Origin: CAVTWH01 sp963850915
GTDB taxonomy: Bacteria; Actinomycetota; Actinomycetes; Mycobacteriales; Micromonosporaceae
Assembly (NCBI GenBank): GCA_963850915.1
Contig: CAWKND010000010.1
Location: 992,001 to 1,056,000 of the forward strand
Direction: 5' to 3'
Length of the DNA: 64,000 nt
Each line of letters starts with the position of its first letter. The stretch's first letter is position 1. The position numbers were made by a program, and so were the translations under genes. Below the pieces are notes generated by a model, which worked only from the letters and a program-made list of their open reading frames with translations, was not told where the DNA came from and made no database searches. Positions 34,635 to 42,338 of the stretch are shown here, one piece after another.

Positions 34635-35819
34635 GTGAGGATTCCTGCCGTGCGGGGCAATCTGGAAGCCGGGATCGCGGTGGTCGCGCTGCTGGCCGCG
34701 CTCGGGGCCGCGGTCTTCGCCGTGGTACGCCTGCGCGCCCGCCGAGCCGTCGCCACCGCTACCCAACGGGCGGCGTACGAGGTGCTGCGTACCGCCGGCC
34801 TCGCGGCTGAACCACTCCGGGCGGGACTCTCCGCGACCAGCGCCGGGAAGGCAGTCCGGCACCTGCGCCAGTTGACCGGGGCGGCCGGGCTGGCGGTCGT
34901 CGGTACCACCGTTGTCCTGGCCTTCGACGGCGACGGCGCGCACCACGGCGACCAGCTGCTCACCGCCGCCGCGACCGCCACCCGACCGACCGTGCTGGGT
35001 ACCCGCGAACTCGTCTGTGACCTGGTCGACTGCCCGATCCGCGGGGCGGTCGTGGTGCCCGTGCCCGGCGGCGCACTCGCCGCCCTCTCCGCCGGCGGCC
35101 CACCCGCGCCCGGCCTGGTGCAGGCCACCCGGGAGACCGCCCGGTGGGTGGCCGCCCAACTCGACCTCGCCGAACTCGACTCGTCCCGGGCGCGCCTGGC
35201 CCGCGCCGAGGTACGCGCCCTGCGCGCGCAGATCAGCCCGCACTTCATCTACAACGCGCTGACCGCCATCGCCTCGTTCGTGCGTACCGACCCGGAGCGG
35301 GCGCGCGAACTGATCCTGGAGTTCGCCGAGTTCACCCGGTACAGCTTCCGGGCGCACGGCGAGTTCACCACGCTCGCCGAGGAGCTGCGCTCCATCGACC
35401 GGTACCTCACCCTGGAGCGGGCCCGGTTCGGCGAGCGGCTGCAGGTGCGGCTCCAGGTCGCCCCGGAAGTACTCCCGGTCGGGTTGCCGTTCCTCTGCCT
35501 GCAGCCACTGGTCGAGAACGCGGTACGCCACGGCCTGTCCCCGAAGCCCGGCGTGGGTACCGTCAGCATCGTGGCCCGGGACGCCGGGTCGGAGTGCCAG
35601 ATCACGGTGGAGGACGACGGCGTGGGGATGGATCCGGCGATACTGCGCCCGAGCCCGGAGGAGTCCGCGGACGGGCAGCACGTCGGCCTCGCCAACGTCG
35701 ACGACCGGCTGCGCTCGGTCTTCGGTGACGAGTTCGGGCTGGTGGTCGAGACAGCGCCGGCCGCGGGTACCAAGGTGAGCATGCGCATCCCCAAGTTCCA
35801 CCCGGCGGTGCGCCCATGA
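34635..35819 (+). CDS. LytS/YehU-type sensor histidine kinase
   Basis: 394 residues. One N-terminal helix (about 13-33), a GAF-like middle region (about 45-165), the His_kinase domain with QISPHFIYNALTAI (phospho-His203) and a C-terminal ATPase domain (PLVENAVRHGL, DDGVGMD, HVGLANVDDRLR). The kinase overlaps its LytTR regulator by four bases (ATGA). In E. coli, relatives BtsS and YpdA sense pyruvate-like carboxylates and control transporters. That parallel, with acetate-type symporters about 6 kb away, suggests a carboxylate signal here (inference). Confidence 0.92.
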   Translation: MRIPAVRGNLEAGIAVVALLAALGAAVFAVVRLRARRAVATATQRAAYEVLRTAGLAAEPLRAGLSATSAGKAVRHLRQLTGAAGLAVVGTTVVLAFDGDGAHHGDQLLTAAATATRPTVLGTRELVCDLVDCPIRGAVVVPVPGGALAALSAGGPPAPGLVQATRETARWVAAQLDLAELDSSRARLARAEVRALRAQISPHFIYNALTAIASFVRTDPERARELILEFAEFTRYSFRAHGEFTTLAEELRSIDRYLTLERARFGERLQVRLQVAPEVLPVGLPFLCLQPLVENAVRHGLSPKPGVGTVSIVARDAGSECQITVEDDGVGMDPAILRPSPEESADGQHVGLANVDDRLRSVFGDEFGLVVETAPAAGTKVSMRIPKFHPAVRP

Positions 35820-36577
35820 CCGCCGGGCTACGGGTACTCGCCGTCGACGACGAGCCGCCGGCCCTGGACGAGCTGGCCTACCTGCTTCGGGTGGACCCGC
35901 GGGTGGGTACCGTCTACACCGCGCCGGACGCGACCGGGGCGCTGCGGGTACTGCGGGACACCGAGATCGACGTGGTGTTCCTGGACATCCGGATGCCGGG
36001 GCTGGACGGGATGGAGCTGGCCCGGGTACTCACCCGCTTCTCCCGGCCGCCCGCAGTGGTCTTCGTTTCCGCGTACGACGACCGCGCGGTGGACGCGTTC
36101 GAGCTGGGCGTACCCGACTACGTCCGCAAGCCCGTACAGGCGGAGCGGCTGGCCGAGTCGCTGCGCCGGGTGGCAGCCGCCCGACTGGCACCGTCCCATC
36201 CTTCGGTGACCGGCCGGCGGGAGCGCGTCGAGGAGCCGACCATCCCGGTCGAGCTGGCCGGCGTGACCAAGCTGCTGCCCCGCTCGTCCGTGCGCTGGGT
36301 GGAGGCACAGGGCGACTACGCCCGGCTGCACACGGCCGACGGTTCGCACCTGGTACGCGTCTCGCTCGCCACGCTCGCCGAGCGCTGGGCAGACGCCGGG
36401 TTCGTCCGGGTACACCGCTCCTACCTGGTGCAGCTGCGACTGATCACGGAGCTGCGACTGACCAACGGCGGGTACGTCGTGATGATCGACCATCGCGAGT
36501 TGCCGGTCTCCCGGCGGCACACGAGAGAGTTGAAGGACCGCCTGGTACGCGCCGCCAAACACGACTGGAACAGGTAG
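35816..36577 (+). CDS. LytTR-family response regulator
   Basis: 253 residues: receiver domain about 5-120 (AVDDEPPALDEL, phospho-Asp57 in FLDIRMPGLDG, VRKPVQAERL) and a C-terminal LytTR DNA-binding domain about 150-250 (VRWVEAQGDYARLHT, FVRVHRSYLVQL, LPVSRRHTRELK). It binds paired direct repeats. A decayed duplicate of its last roughly 115 bases lies 1 kb downstream, on the far side of the toxin-antitoxin cassette. Confidence 0.95.
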   Translation: MTAGLRVLAVDDEPPALDELAYLLRVDPRVGTVYTAPDATGALRVLRDTEIDVVFLDIRMPGLDGMELARVLTRFSRPPAVVFVSAYDDRAVDAFELGVPDYVRKPVQAERLAESLRRVAAARLAPSHPSVTGRRERVEEPTIPVELAGVTKLLPRSSVRWVEAQGDYARLHTADGSHLVRVSLATLAERWADAGFVRVHRSYLVQLRLITELRLTNGGYVVMIDHRELPVSRRHTRELKDRLVRAAKHDWNR

Positions 36578-36590
36578 CCCCGCCAAAGGT

Positions 36591-37085
36591 CTATCGCGCG
36601 AGTGCCGCGGCGATGTCGCTGACCTTCTGGACGAGCCGCATCGACTCCGGGATCGCCAGGAACCCGTGGTGGACGTAGAAGCCGTGGGCCTGCTCGTCGA
36701 TGGCGTCCACAAGGACCACGCGGGCGGCGACAATCTCCGTTGCCTGCACGATGCGCCCGAGCGCGTCGGCGAGCAGCGCACCGCCCAGACCGCCGCCCTG
36801 GATCGTCTTGTCCAAGGCGAGCCGGGCGAGCAGTACAGCGGGAATCTGGCGTGGACTGCCGCGGCCGACCTTCTTCGGCAGATCGTCCCGCACGATCAGG
36901 TGCGCCGCGATCGTGTAGTACCCAACGACAATGCCGTTGTCGTGCCACACGAAGGTGCGTCCGGTCCCCATCGCCTGCACGTTGGTCGCACTGTTGCGCA
37001 GCCATTCGTCCAGGTCGGGCTTGCCACTCTCGAACTGAGTCGTCGAATGGTCACTGCCCAGTCGCTCGCTCCGATAGGTGCCCAT
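36591..37085 (-). CDS. GNAT-family acetyltransferase toxin (TacT/AtaT-like)
   Basis: 164 residues of GNAT fold. The acetyl-CoA loop region is LARLALDKTIQGGGLGGALL (Q/R-x-x-G-x-G/A type) and a C-terminal FYVHHGFLAIPES with the conserved Tyr. Paired with a DUF1778 antitoxin, such enzymes acetylate aminoacyl-tRNA and halt translation. The 12-base gap from the antitoxin gene and shared direction support one operon. Its codon use is less GC-extreme than the neighbours, consistent with arrival by transfer. Confidence 0.92.
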   Translation of the reverse strand: MGTYRSERLGSDHSTTQFESGKPDLDEWLRNSATNVQAMGTGRTFVWHDNGIVVGYYTIAAHLIVRDDLPKKVGRGSPRQIPAVLLARLALDKTIQGGGLGGALLADALGRIVQATEIVAARVVLVDAIDEQAHGFYVHHGFLAIPESMRLVQKVSDIAAALAR

Positions 37086-37097
37086 GCCTGCGCCCGG

Positions 37098-37379
37098 CTA
37101 CTGTTCGACGATCTGGCGGCTGCGCCGCGCGGCTCGCGCCAGAGCGTCATTACCCACCGGCGGACGGTCCAGGGCGGCTAGCAGTTCGTCGAAGAAGCTC
37201 CCCGGTACGGTCGTCAACAGGTCATGCTCGCGGAGTATCTGCTCGGCGCGCTCCTCGACCGCTGACCGCGCGAAGTCTGACGCGCTCTCGTGGACAAGCT
37301 GGGCGGCGCGTTCGATACGCTGCTTCGCGTCCGGCCGGAGTCGAAACTCGAACCGGGCCGCCGCTGCTGCTGTTGTCAT
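37098..37379 (-). CDS. DUF1778 (TacA-like ribbon-helix-helix) antitoxin
   Basis: 93 residues. The N-terminal RFEFRLRPDAKQRIERAAQL and SASDFARSAVEERAEQIL form the ribbon-helix-helix of DUF1778 antitoxins. The C-terminal half (FDELLAALDRPPVGNDALARAA) is the flexible toxin-neutralising arm. It is upstream of the GNAT toxin, the usual order, and should repress the operon by binding its promoter in 37380-37460. Confidence 0.93.
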   Translation of the reverse strand: MTTAAAAARFEFRLRPDAKQRIERAAQLVHESASDFARSAVEERAEQILREHDLLTTVPGSFFDELLAALDRPPVGNDALARAARRSRQIVEQ

Positions 37380-37468
37380 GAACCCTCCCTCGCTGTACGG
37401 ACAAATGTACGGACACGTCCTGCGGCTGACAAGCGGCGATGAGCAGATGGGTCGCAGTTGCGGCCGAC

Positions 37469-37583
37469 CGACGGGTTAGGTCGTGATGATCGGCCTCCGC
37501 GAGTTGCTGGCTCGCGGCCGCACACAACAGATTTGAGGGACCGCCTGGGTACGCGCTGCCAAGCAGGACTGGAACAAGTACCC
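37469..37583. repeat. Decayed duplicate of the LytTR regulator 3' end
   Basis: This stretch aligns with 36466-36580, the end of the LytTR gene. Matching blocks include gtcgtgatgatcg, cgcgagttgc, gagggaccgcctgg-tacgcgc (with one extra g) and gactggaacaagta. Single-base gaps and substitutions break the reading frame and change the stop codon. The two copies point the same way and bracket the toxin-antitoxin genes. The remaining bases of the 37380-37698 gap hold the antitoxin promoter region and a terminator. Confidence 0.85.
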
Positions 37584-37595
37584 GGGGCATGAAAA

Positions 37596-37620
37596 ACCCG
37601 GCCCTCGAAGGGGGCCGGGT
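37596..37620 (-). terminator. Intrinsic terminator of the leftward hypothetical gene
   Basis: acccggccc (37596-37604) pairs with gggccgggt (37612-37620) around a seven-base loop. Read on the minus strand, the stem is followed by a T-run (complement of aaaaa at 37592-37596), the classical Rho-independent form. It lies 79 bases beyond the stop of the 175-residue hypothetical gene and supports that gene being real. Confidence 0.8.
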
Positions 37621-37698
37621 GGTATGCGTTTACGGTATCGGTAAGTATATGCCCCATGTCAACAGCATTGAGAATTCGTGCTCTGATTGATCCAGCAC

Positions 37699-38226
37699 TC
37701 ATGTGACTTGTAGTACGAACGCCACAGTGCCGAGCAGCAATGAGAGCACTCCCGCTCCCGATCCGATCACCGTCGACCAGAGCATCACAGATTCGCTCGA
37801 CGAGCTGCCCTCCGTGCCCGCCCCGCCAACGTCATCCAGGTCCCCAAGCGACACGCCGCTTGATTGCCGCGTGTTCGGCGATCGCAAGGGCTGGGTGGCG
37901 GAGCGCCTCTCGGCGATCCGGTGCATCGGCATGTTTTCGATGTGAAGCCATGTTTTGATCCTCCACCACCTGTGGAGGTGGCAGCCTCTGAGGAGACCGC
38001 CCTTGGGTGACTGTCCGCAGACTCCGTCGTCAGTAGTTGGCGCGAACCCACCGCACTTGTGTGTCTTGATAAAGCCCGCGTGCCAACAGGCAAGCATCAA
38101 GCCGAAGCCGGTCAGGATCAACCCAATCTGCCACTGGCCGCCGAAACAGGTTATGAGACCGAGAGTTACTGAGGCTGACGACCACCACGCCACCGATGTC
38201 GGTGTCTTTCGCTTGCGACGGCCCAT
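37699..38226 (-). CDS. Hypothetical membrane protein with central Cys/His cluster
   Basis: 175 residues: two close hydrophobic segments near the N-terminus (about 13-47), then a Cys/His-rich motif (THKCGGFAPTTDDGVCGQS, then RGCHLHRWWRIKTW) that could bind zinc, and a third hydrophobic segment at the C-terminus (about 148-173). Base composition is clearly less GC-rich than the surroundings, fitting an acquired gene. I do not recognise it. Beyond its start, 38227-38460 contains no gene and probably holds this gene's promoter and that of the response regulator. Confidence 0.6.
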   Translation of the reverse strand: MGRRKRKTPTSVAWWSSASVTLGLITCFGGQWQIGLILTGFGLMLACWHAGFIKTHKCGGFAPTTDDGVCGQSPKGGLLRGCHLHRWWRIKTWLHIENMPMHRIAERRSATQPLRSPNTRQSSGVSLGDLDDVGGAGTEGSSSSESVMLWSTVIGSGAGVLSLLLGTVAFVLQVT

Positions 38227-38460
38227 CGAGACAGGATGGGCTGGAGGAGCGGTTCTTGGCCAGACGCTGCATGCTCGTATCCAACGTCGTCTTTGCGTAT
38301 CGAGTGTATCCCGACAAACCTACGAATTGGATCCGTGATTAGTCACCCCACGGGTGTGGCACTCCATCGAGTCCACCGAATTTGTCGATACCTATCGCCA
38401 CGCACAGGTTCTGCACATCCTCCACTCCAGGCGTCCACGCAGGTCACCTAGGCTGCCGAC

Positions 38461-39144
38461 ATGGGTAACCGGCGGATCCTGGTGGTCGAGGACGAGCGGA
38501 CCATCGCCGAGGCGGTTGGCGCGCGGCTACGGGCCGAGGGGTTCGACGTCGAGATGGCGGCGGACGGGCCGACGGCGGTGGCGACGGCGCGGCGTACCCG
38601 ACCCGATCTGATCGTGCTCGATGTGATGCTCCCCGGCTTCGACGGACTCGAAGTCTGCCGGCGCATCCAGGCCGAGCGGCCGGTACCGGTCATCATGCTC
38701 ACCGCGCGTGGTGACGAGACGGATCTGTTGGTGGGACTCGCAGTTGGCGCCGACGACTACCTCACCAAGCCGTTCTCGCTGCGGGAGTTGGCGGCGCGGG
38801 TACATGCGTTGCTGCGCCGGATGGAGAAGCTGGCCCGGCCGGGCGGGGACGAGCCACCCATCGTGCTCGGCGACCTGGAGATCAACTTTGCCGAGCGGCG
38901 GGTACGCCGGGCCGGCGCCGAGATCCATCTGACCCCCACCGAGTTCGACCTGCTGGCGCACCTGGCCAGCCGGCCGCGGCAGGTACTGCCCCGGGAGCGG
39001 CTGCTGGCCGACGTCTGGGGCTGGTCCGACGCATCGGGGACGCGCACCGTGGACAGTCACATCAAGGCCCTGCGCCGCAAGTTGGGGCCCGACCTGATCC
39101 GCACGGTGCACGGCGTCGGCTACGCCTTGGAGGTGGCTGGGTGA
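38461..39144 (+). CDS. OmpR-family response regulator (MprA/BaeR-like)
   Basis: 227 residues: receiver domain about 5-117 (VVEDERTIAEAV, phospho-Asp in IVLDVMLPGFDG near residue 54, DDYLTKPFSLRELAARV) and winged-helix output about 130-225 (LTPTEFDLLAHLASRP, RTVDSHIKALRRKLG, IRTVHGVGYAL). The stop overlaps the kinase start by four bases (GTGA), so both form one operon with DUF4173 possibly third. Confidence 0.95.
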   Translation: MGNRRILVVEDERTIAEAVGARLRAEGFDVEMAADGPTAVATARRTRPDLIVLDVMLPGFDGLEVCRRIQAERPVPVIMLTARGDETDLLVGLAVGADDYLTKPFSLRELAARVHALLRRMEKLARPGGDEPPIVLGDLEINFAERRVRRAGAEIHLTPTEFDLLAHLASRPRQVLPRERLLADVWGWSDASGTRTVDSHIKALRRKLGPDLIRTVHGVGYALEVAG

Positions 39145-40166
39145 GAACCTCCGCGTTCAGCCTGCCGCGGCCGCTGGACTTCGTGCGGTACATCAAACTC
39201 AAGCTCGGCCTGGTCGTGGTCGGCAGCGGTGCGGTCGGCATGGCCGTCTTCGTGATCGGCATCGGCTGGGTGCCCTGGTACACGGCGATCGCCGCGGTGA
39301 CCGTCGCGCTGGTCACCTCGCAGCTGCTGGCCAACGGCATGACGCGGCCGCTGCGGGAGATGACGGCCGCGGCGCGGGCGATGGCCCGGGGCGACTACAC
39401 ATTGCGGGTACGCGCGACCTCCCGCGACGAAGTCGGGCAGCTCGCCGAGGCGTTCAACCAGATGGCAGCCGATCTCCAGGCAGCCGATCGGCAGCGCCGT
39501 GAGTTGATCGCGAACGTGTCGCACGAGCTGCGTACCCCGATCACCGCGCTCCAGGCGGTACTGGAGAACGTGGTGGACGGGGTCTCCGACCCGGACACGC
39601 TGAAGACCGCACTGGCGCAGACCGAGCGGCTCGGCCGGCTGGTCACCGAACTGCTCGACCTGTCCCGGATCGACGCCGGTGCGCACCGGCTCGACCTGAC
39701 CGCGTTCGACGTGACCGAGTTCCTGCAGACCGTGGCGCGGGAGGCGCAGGTCAACGCCAACGCGGCCGGCCGCGACGTGACCTTCGTGGCCAGCAGCGCG
39801 CCGCTGACCGTGGTCGCCGACCCCGAGCGGCTGCACCAAGTGGTGGCCAACCTGCTGGACAACGCGGCCCGGCACTCGCCGACCGGCGGCTCGGTGACCG
39901 CGACGGCGGCCCGGGACGAGAGCGGCGAGCTGGTCATCGAGGTGACCGACGAAGGTACCGGCATCCCGGCGGAGCAGCGCGAACACGTCTTCGGCCGGTT
40001 CACCCGCGGGGACCGGCCCAGTGCCAGCGGTGGCGGTACCGGCCTGGGGCTGGCGATCGCGCACTGGGTGGTCGAACTGCACGGTGGCGCCATCGCCGTG
40101 GTGGACCCGCCGCCCAACGGTACCGACCTGCCCGGCTGCCGGATCCGGGTCAGCCTCCCGGGCTGA
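39141..40166 (+). CDS. HAMP sensor histidine kinase (MprB/BaeS-like)
   Basis: 341 residues with two adjacent helices (about 21-43 and 47-65) and almost no extracytoplasmic loop, so it senses within or near the membrane. HAMP follows (about 66-120), then NVSHELRTPI (His128), N-box NLLDNAARHS, DEGTGIP and GGGTGLGLAIAHW. It partners the preceding regulator. The near-absence of an external sensor domain is typical of intramembrane-sensing kinases that watch envelope stress. Confidence 0.94.
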   Translation: MRTSAFSLPRPLDFVRYIKLKLGLVVVGSGAVGMAVFVIGIGWVPWYTAIAAVTVALVTSQLLANGMTRPLREMTAAARAMARGDYTLRVRATSRDEVGQLAEAFNQMAADLQAADRQRRELIANVSHELRTPITALQAVLENVVDGVSDPDTLKTALAQTERLGRLVTELLDLSRIDAGAHRLDLTAFDVTEFLQTVAREAQVNANAAGRDVTFVASSAPLTVVADPERLHQVVANLLDNAARHSPTGGSVTATAARDESGELVIEVTDEGTGIPAEQREHVFGRFTRGDRPSASGGGTGLGLAIAHWVVELHGGAIAVVDPPPNGTDLPGCRIRVSLPG

Positions 40167-40222
40167 TACCGCACCGCCTGCCCAGACCCTTCCCTCACGG
40201 ACCCAGACGACGAGGAGTCGCC

Positions 40223-41773
40223 ATGTCCCTACCCCCAACTGCCCATTTGCTGGTACAGCAAGCCCCGCCGCCGGTGTGGACACCGATACCCCAGGAGGTA
40301 CTGCGCAGCCAGCCACTCGGGCCGTGGCAGCCGAGGTTCCTGGAGCGGTACTGGCCGCTGCCCGGGTACCCGGCCCGGCTCGCCACCCTGCTGGCGATCG
40401 TGGTCGCGGCGCTCGTCGGTGGCGTGACGTTCGTACTCAACCGGCCGGGCCTGGACTGGCTACTGTGCGGGCTCGCCGTCGCCGGCTGCGCCCTGGTCAC
40501 CCGGGTACTCCGCCCAGCCGACCCGGCTGCGACCGAGCCGCGGGACAGGCTGGCGAGCGCGGGCTGGGCGGTGGCGAGTGTGGCGCTGCTCGGCGTCACG
40601 GTGCTCCGATCCAACGGGTGGCTCGGCGCGTACTGCCTGCTCGCGGCGCTGGCCTGCGGCTCGCTCGCGCTGGCCGGCGGGCGGACGACCAAGGCACTGT
40701 TCGCCGGTGCGACGGCGGTACTGCTGGCCCCGGCACACGGGGCACCGTGGCTACGGGACGGGGTACTGCGGCTGCGTGGCCGGTCGGGTGGCGGGACCAG
40801 GATCGGGCTGACCGTGTTCATCACGGCGGCACTCCTGCTCGTCTTCGGCGCCCTGCTGCTCAGCGCCGACGTGGCGTTCCGGCAAGTGCTCGGCGCGCTG
40901 GTACCCAGCACCGGGCCGGGCCGGCCGGCCGCGTTCGCCGTCACGCTCGTCCTCGCCGCTGCCGCCACCGTCCTGGCCGCGCGCCGACCCCGGCTGTCCA
41001 CGATGCGACCGGCCGCCGCCCGGCGCGCCCGGGTCGCCGAGTGGGCCGTCCCGCTCGCCGCGCTCGACCTGCTGTTCCTCGCGTTCGTACTGGTGCAGCT
41101 CGCGGTGCTGTTCGGCGGCGACGAGCAGGTACTGCGGGCGGACGGGCCGACCTATGCCAACTACGCGCGCTCCGGCTTCTGGCAGCTGCTCGTGGTCACC
41201 CTGCTGACGCTGGCCGTACTCGGCGTGGCACTGCGGGTGGCGCCCAGGGCCGGCCGGCTGGACCGGGTACTGCTGCGGGTACTGCTCGGCGGGCTGAGCC
41301 TGTTGACGCTGGTGATCGTGGCGTCGGCGGTCAAGCGGCTGGGCCTGTACGAGCAGGCGTACGGGTACACCCGGCTGCGGGTACTCGTCGAGGTTGTCGA
41401 GCTGTGGCTGGGCCTGCTGTTCGTGCTGGTACTCGCCGCCCTGGTGAGCCTGCGGACCGGCTGGGTACCGCGCGTGGTGGTGGCCAGTGCGGTACTCGTA
41501 CTGCTCGGCGTGGGGGTGGCCGACCCCGACCGGTTCGTGGCCGAGCGCAATGTGTCCCGGTACCAGCAAACGGGTCGGATCGACGTGGATTACCTGGCGC
41601 GACTGTCGCCCGACGCGGTACCCGCGCTGATCTGCCTGCCACCCCAGGTCCGGCCGGGCGCGCTGGCCGACATCGCCGACCGGCTGGCTCGCGACGACGA
41701 CTGGCGCACCTGGAACTACGGCCGCGCCCACGCCCGTGCCCTGCTCGCCGATCCGGCCGCCGGCTGCGACTGA
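40223..41773 (+). CDS. DUF4173/DUF4153 family membrane protein
   Basis: 516 residues with about twelve helices. The DUF4173 signatures are present: FVLVQLAVLFGGDE, YANYARSGFWQLLVVTLLTL and YGYTRLRVLVEVVELWLG, with a soluble C-terminal tail (about 440-516) starting after VAERNVSRYQ. It follows the two-component operon by 56 bases with its own ribosome site (gaggag), and relatives are often found beside sensor kinases. Function unknown. Confidence 0.88.
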   Translation: MSLPPTAHLLVQQAPPPVWTPIPQEVLRSQPLGPWQPRFLERYWPLPGYPARLATLLAIVVAALVGGVTFVLNRPGLDWLLCGLAVAGCALVTRVLRPADPAATEPRDRLASAGWAVASVALLGVTVLRSNGWLGAYCLLAALACGSLALAGGRTTKALFAGATAVLLAPAHGAPWLRDGVLRLRGRSGGGTRIGLTVFITAALLLVFGALLLSADVAFRQVLGALVPSTGPGRPAAFAVTLVLAAAATVLAARRPRLSTMRPAAARRARVAEWAVPLAALDLLFLAFVLVQLAVLFGGDEQVLRADGPTYANYARSGFWQLLVVTLLTLAVLGVALRVAPRAGRLDRVLLRVLLGGLSLLTLVIVASAVKRLGLYEQAYGYTRLRVLVEVVELWLGLLFVLVLAALVSLRTGWVPRVVVASAVLVLLGVGVADPDRFVAERNVSRYQQTGRIDVDYLARLSPDAVPALICLPPQVRPGALADIADRLARDDDWRTWNYGRAHARALLADPAAGCD

Positions 41774-41877
41774 CGCCGGCCCGGACCGGGAACGAGGGCA
41801 GCCCGGCGCGATCCCGACCAGGGGGCGGGGTCGCGCCGGGGGTTGCCCGGCGACCGGCGGCCGGCCAGACTGCCCGC

Positions 41878-42336
41878 ATGGCAGAGCCGCCACCCCCCGC
41901 CGCCCCGATAACGCGTGGCGCCGAATCCGCCCCGGTCAAGCCGCGGGCCGAACATGGCCGCGCGCCAAGGGCAACCAATCCGCGGGTACGGGTGGTGCTC
42001 GCCGACCTGGCCCACCCGCGTACCCCCGGTGGCCCGACCCGGGCGGAGCTGGCTGCCCAGACCGGAGTCGGCGAGGCACTCGTCAAGGGGCTGGTACGCG
42101 CCCAGCTGGCACTCGCGCTCCGGCTGGCCGCGGTGGTCGCTGTCGGGCTCGGCGGGCTGCCGCTGCTGTTCGCGGTCGCGCCGGAGGTGGCCGGTACCCG
42201 CCCGTTCGGCGTGGCCGTACCGTGGCTGCTGCTCGGCGTGGCGGCGTTCCCGTTCCTGTTCGGCGTCGGCTGGGCGTACGTGCACCTGGCCGAGCGCAAT
42301 GAACGCGACTTCATCGACGTCGTCGGCAAGCACTGA
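41878..42336 (+). CDS. DUF485-like small membrane subunit of a symporter
   Basis: 152 residues: a basic, Pro-rich N-terminus, a soluble segment (GGPTRAELAAQTGVGEALVKGLVRAQ is split by a loop), and two helices (about 84-103 and 118-140). It ends two bases before the sodium:solute symporter GTG, mirroring the DUF485-symporter pair at 45422. DUF485 similarity is weaker than in the second pair, so the assignment rests largely on context. The longer N-terminus is unusual. Confidence 0.7.
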   Translation: MAEPPPPAAPITRGAESAPVKPRAEHGRAPRATNPRVRVVLADLAHPRTPGGPTRAELAAQTGVGEALVKGLVRAQLALALRLAAVVAVGLGGLPLLFAVAPEVAGTRPFGVAVPWLLLGVAAFPFLFGVGWAYVHLAERNERDFIDVVGKH

Positions 42337-42338
42337 GC

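Noticed and set aside
37469..37583. Second, functional LytTR gene fragment
   Set aside because: The frame is broken by one-base gaps, the stop is altered, and no receiver or upstream DNA-binding portion exists beside it.
40021..41877. Long upstream extension of the DUF485-like protein's frame (starting at 40021)
   Set aside because: The extension is the shifted frame of the kinase and DUF4173 genes. Only the part from ATG 41878 has membrane helices and spacing to the symporter.
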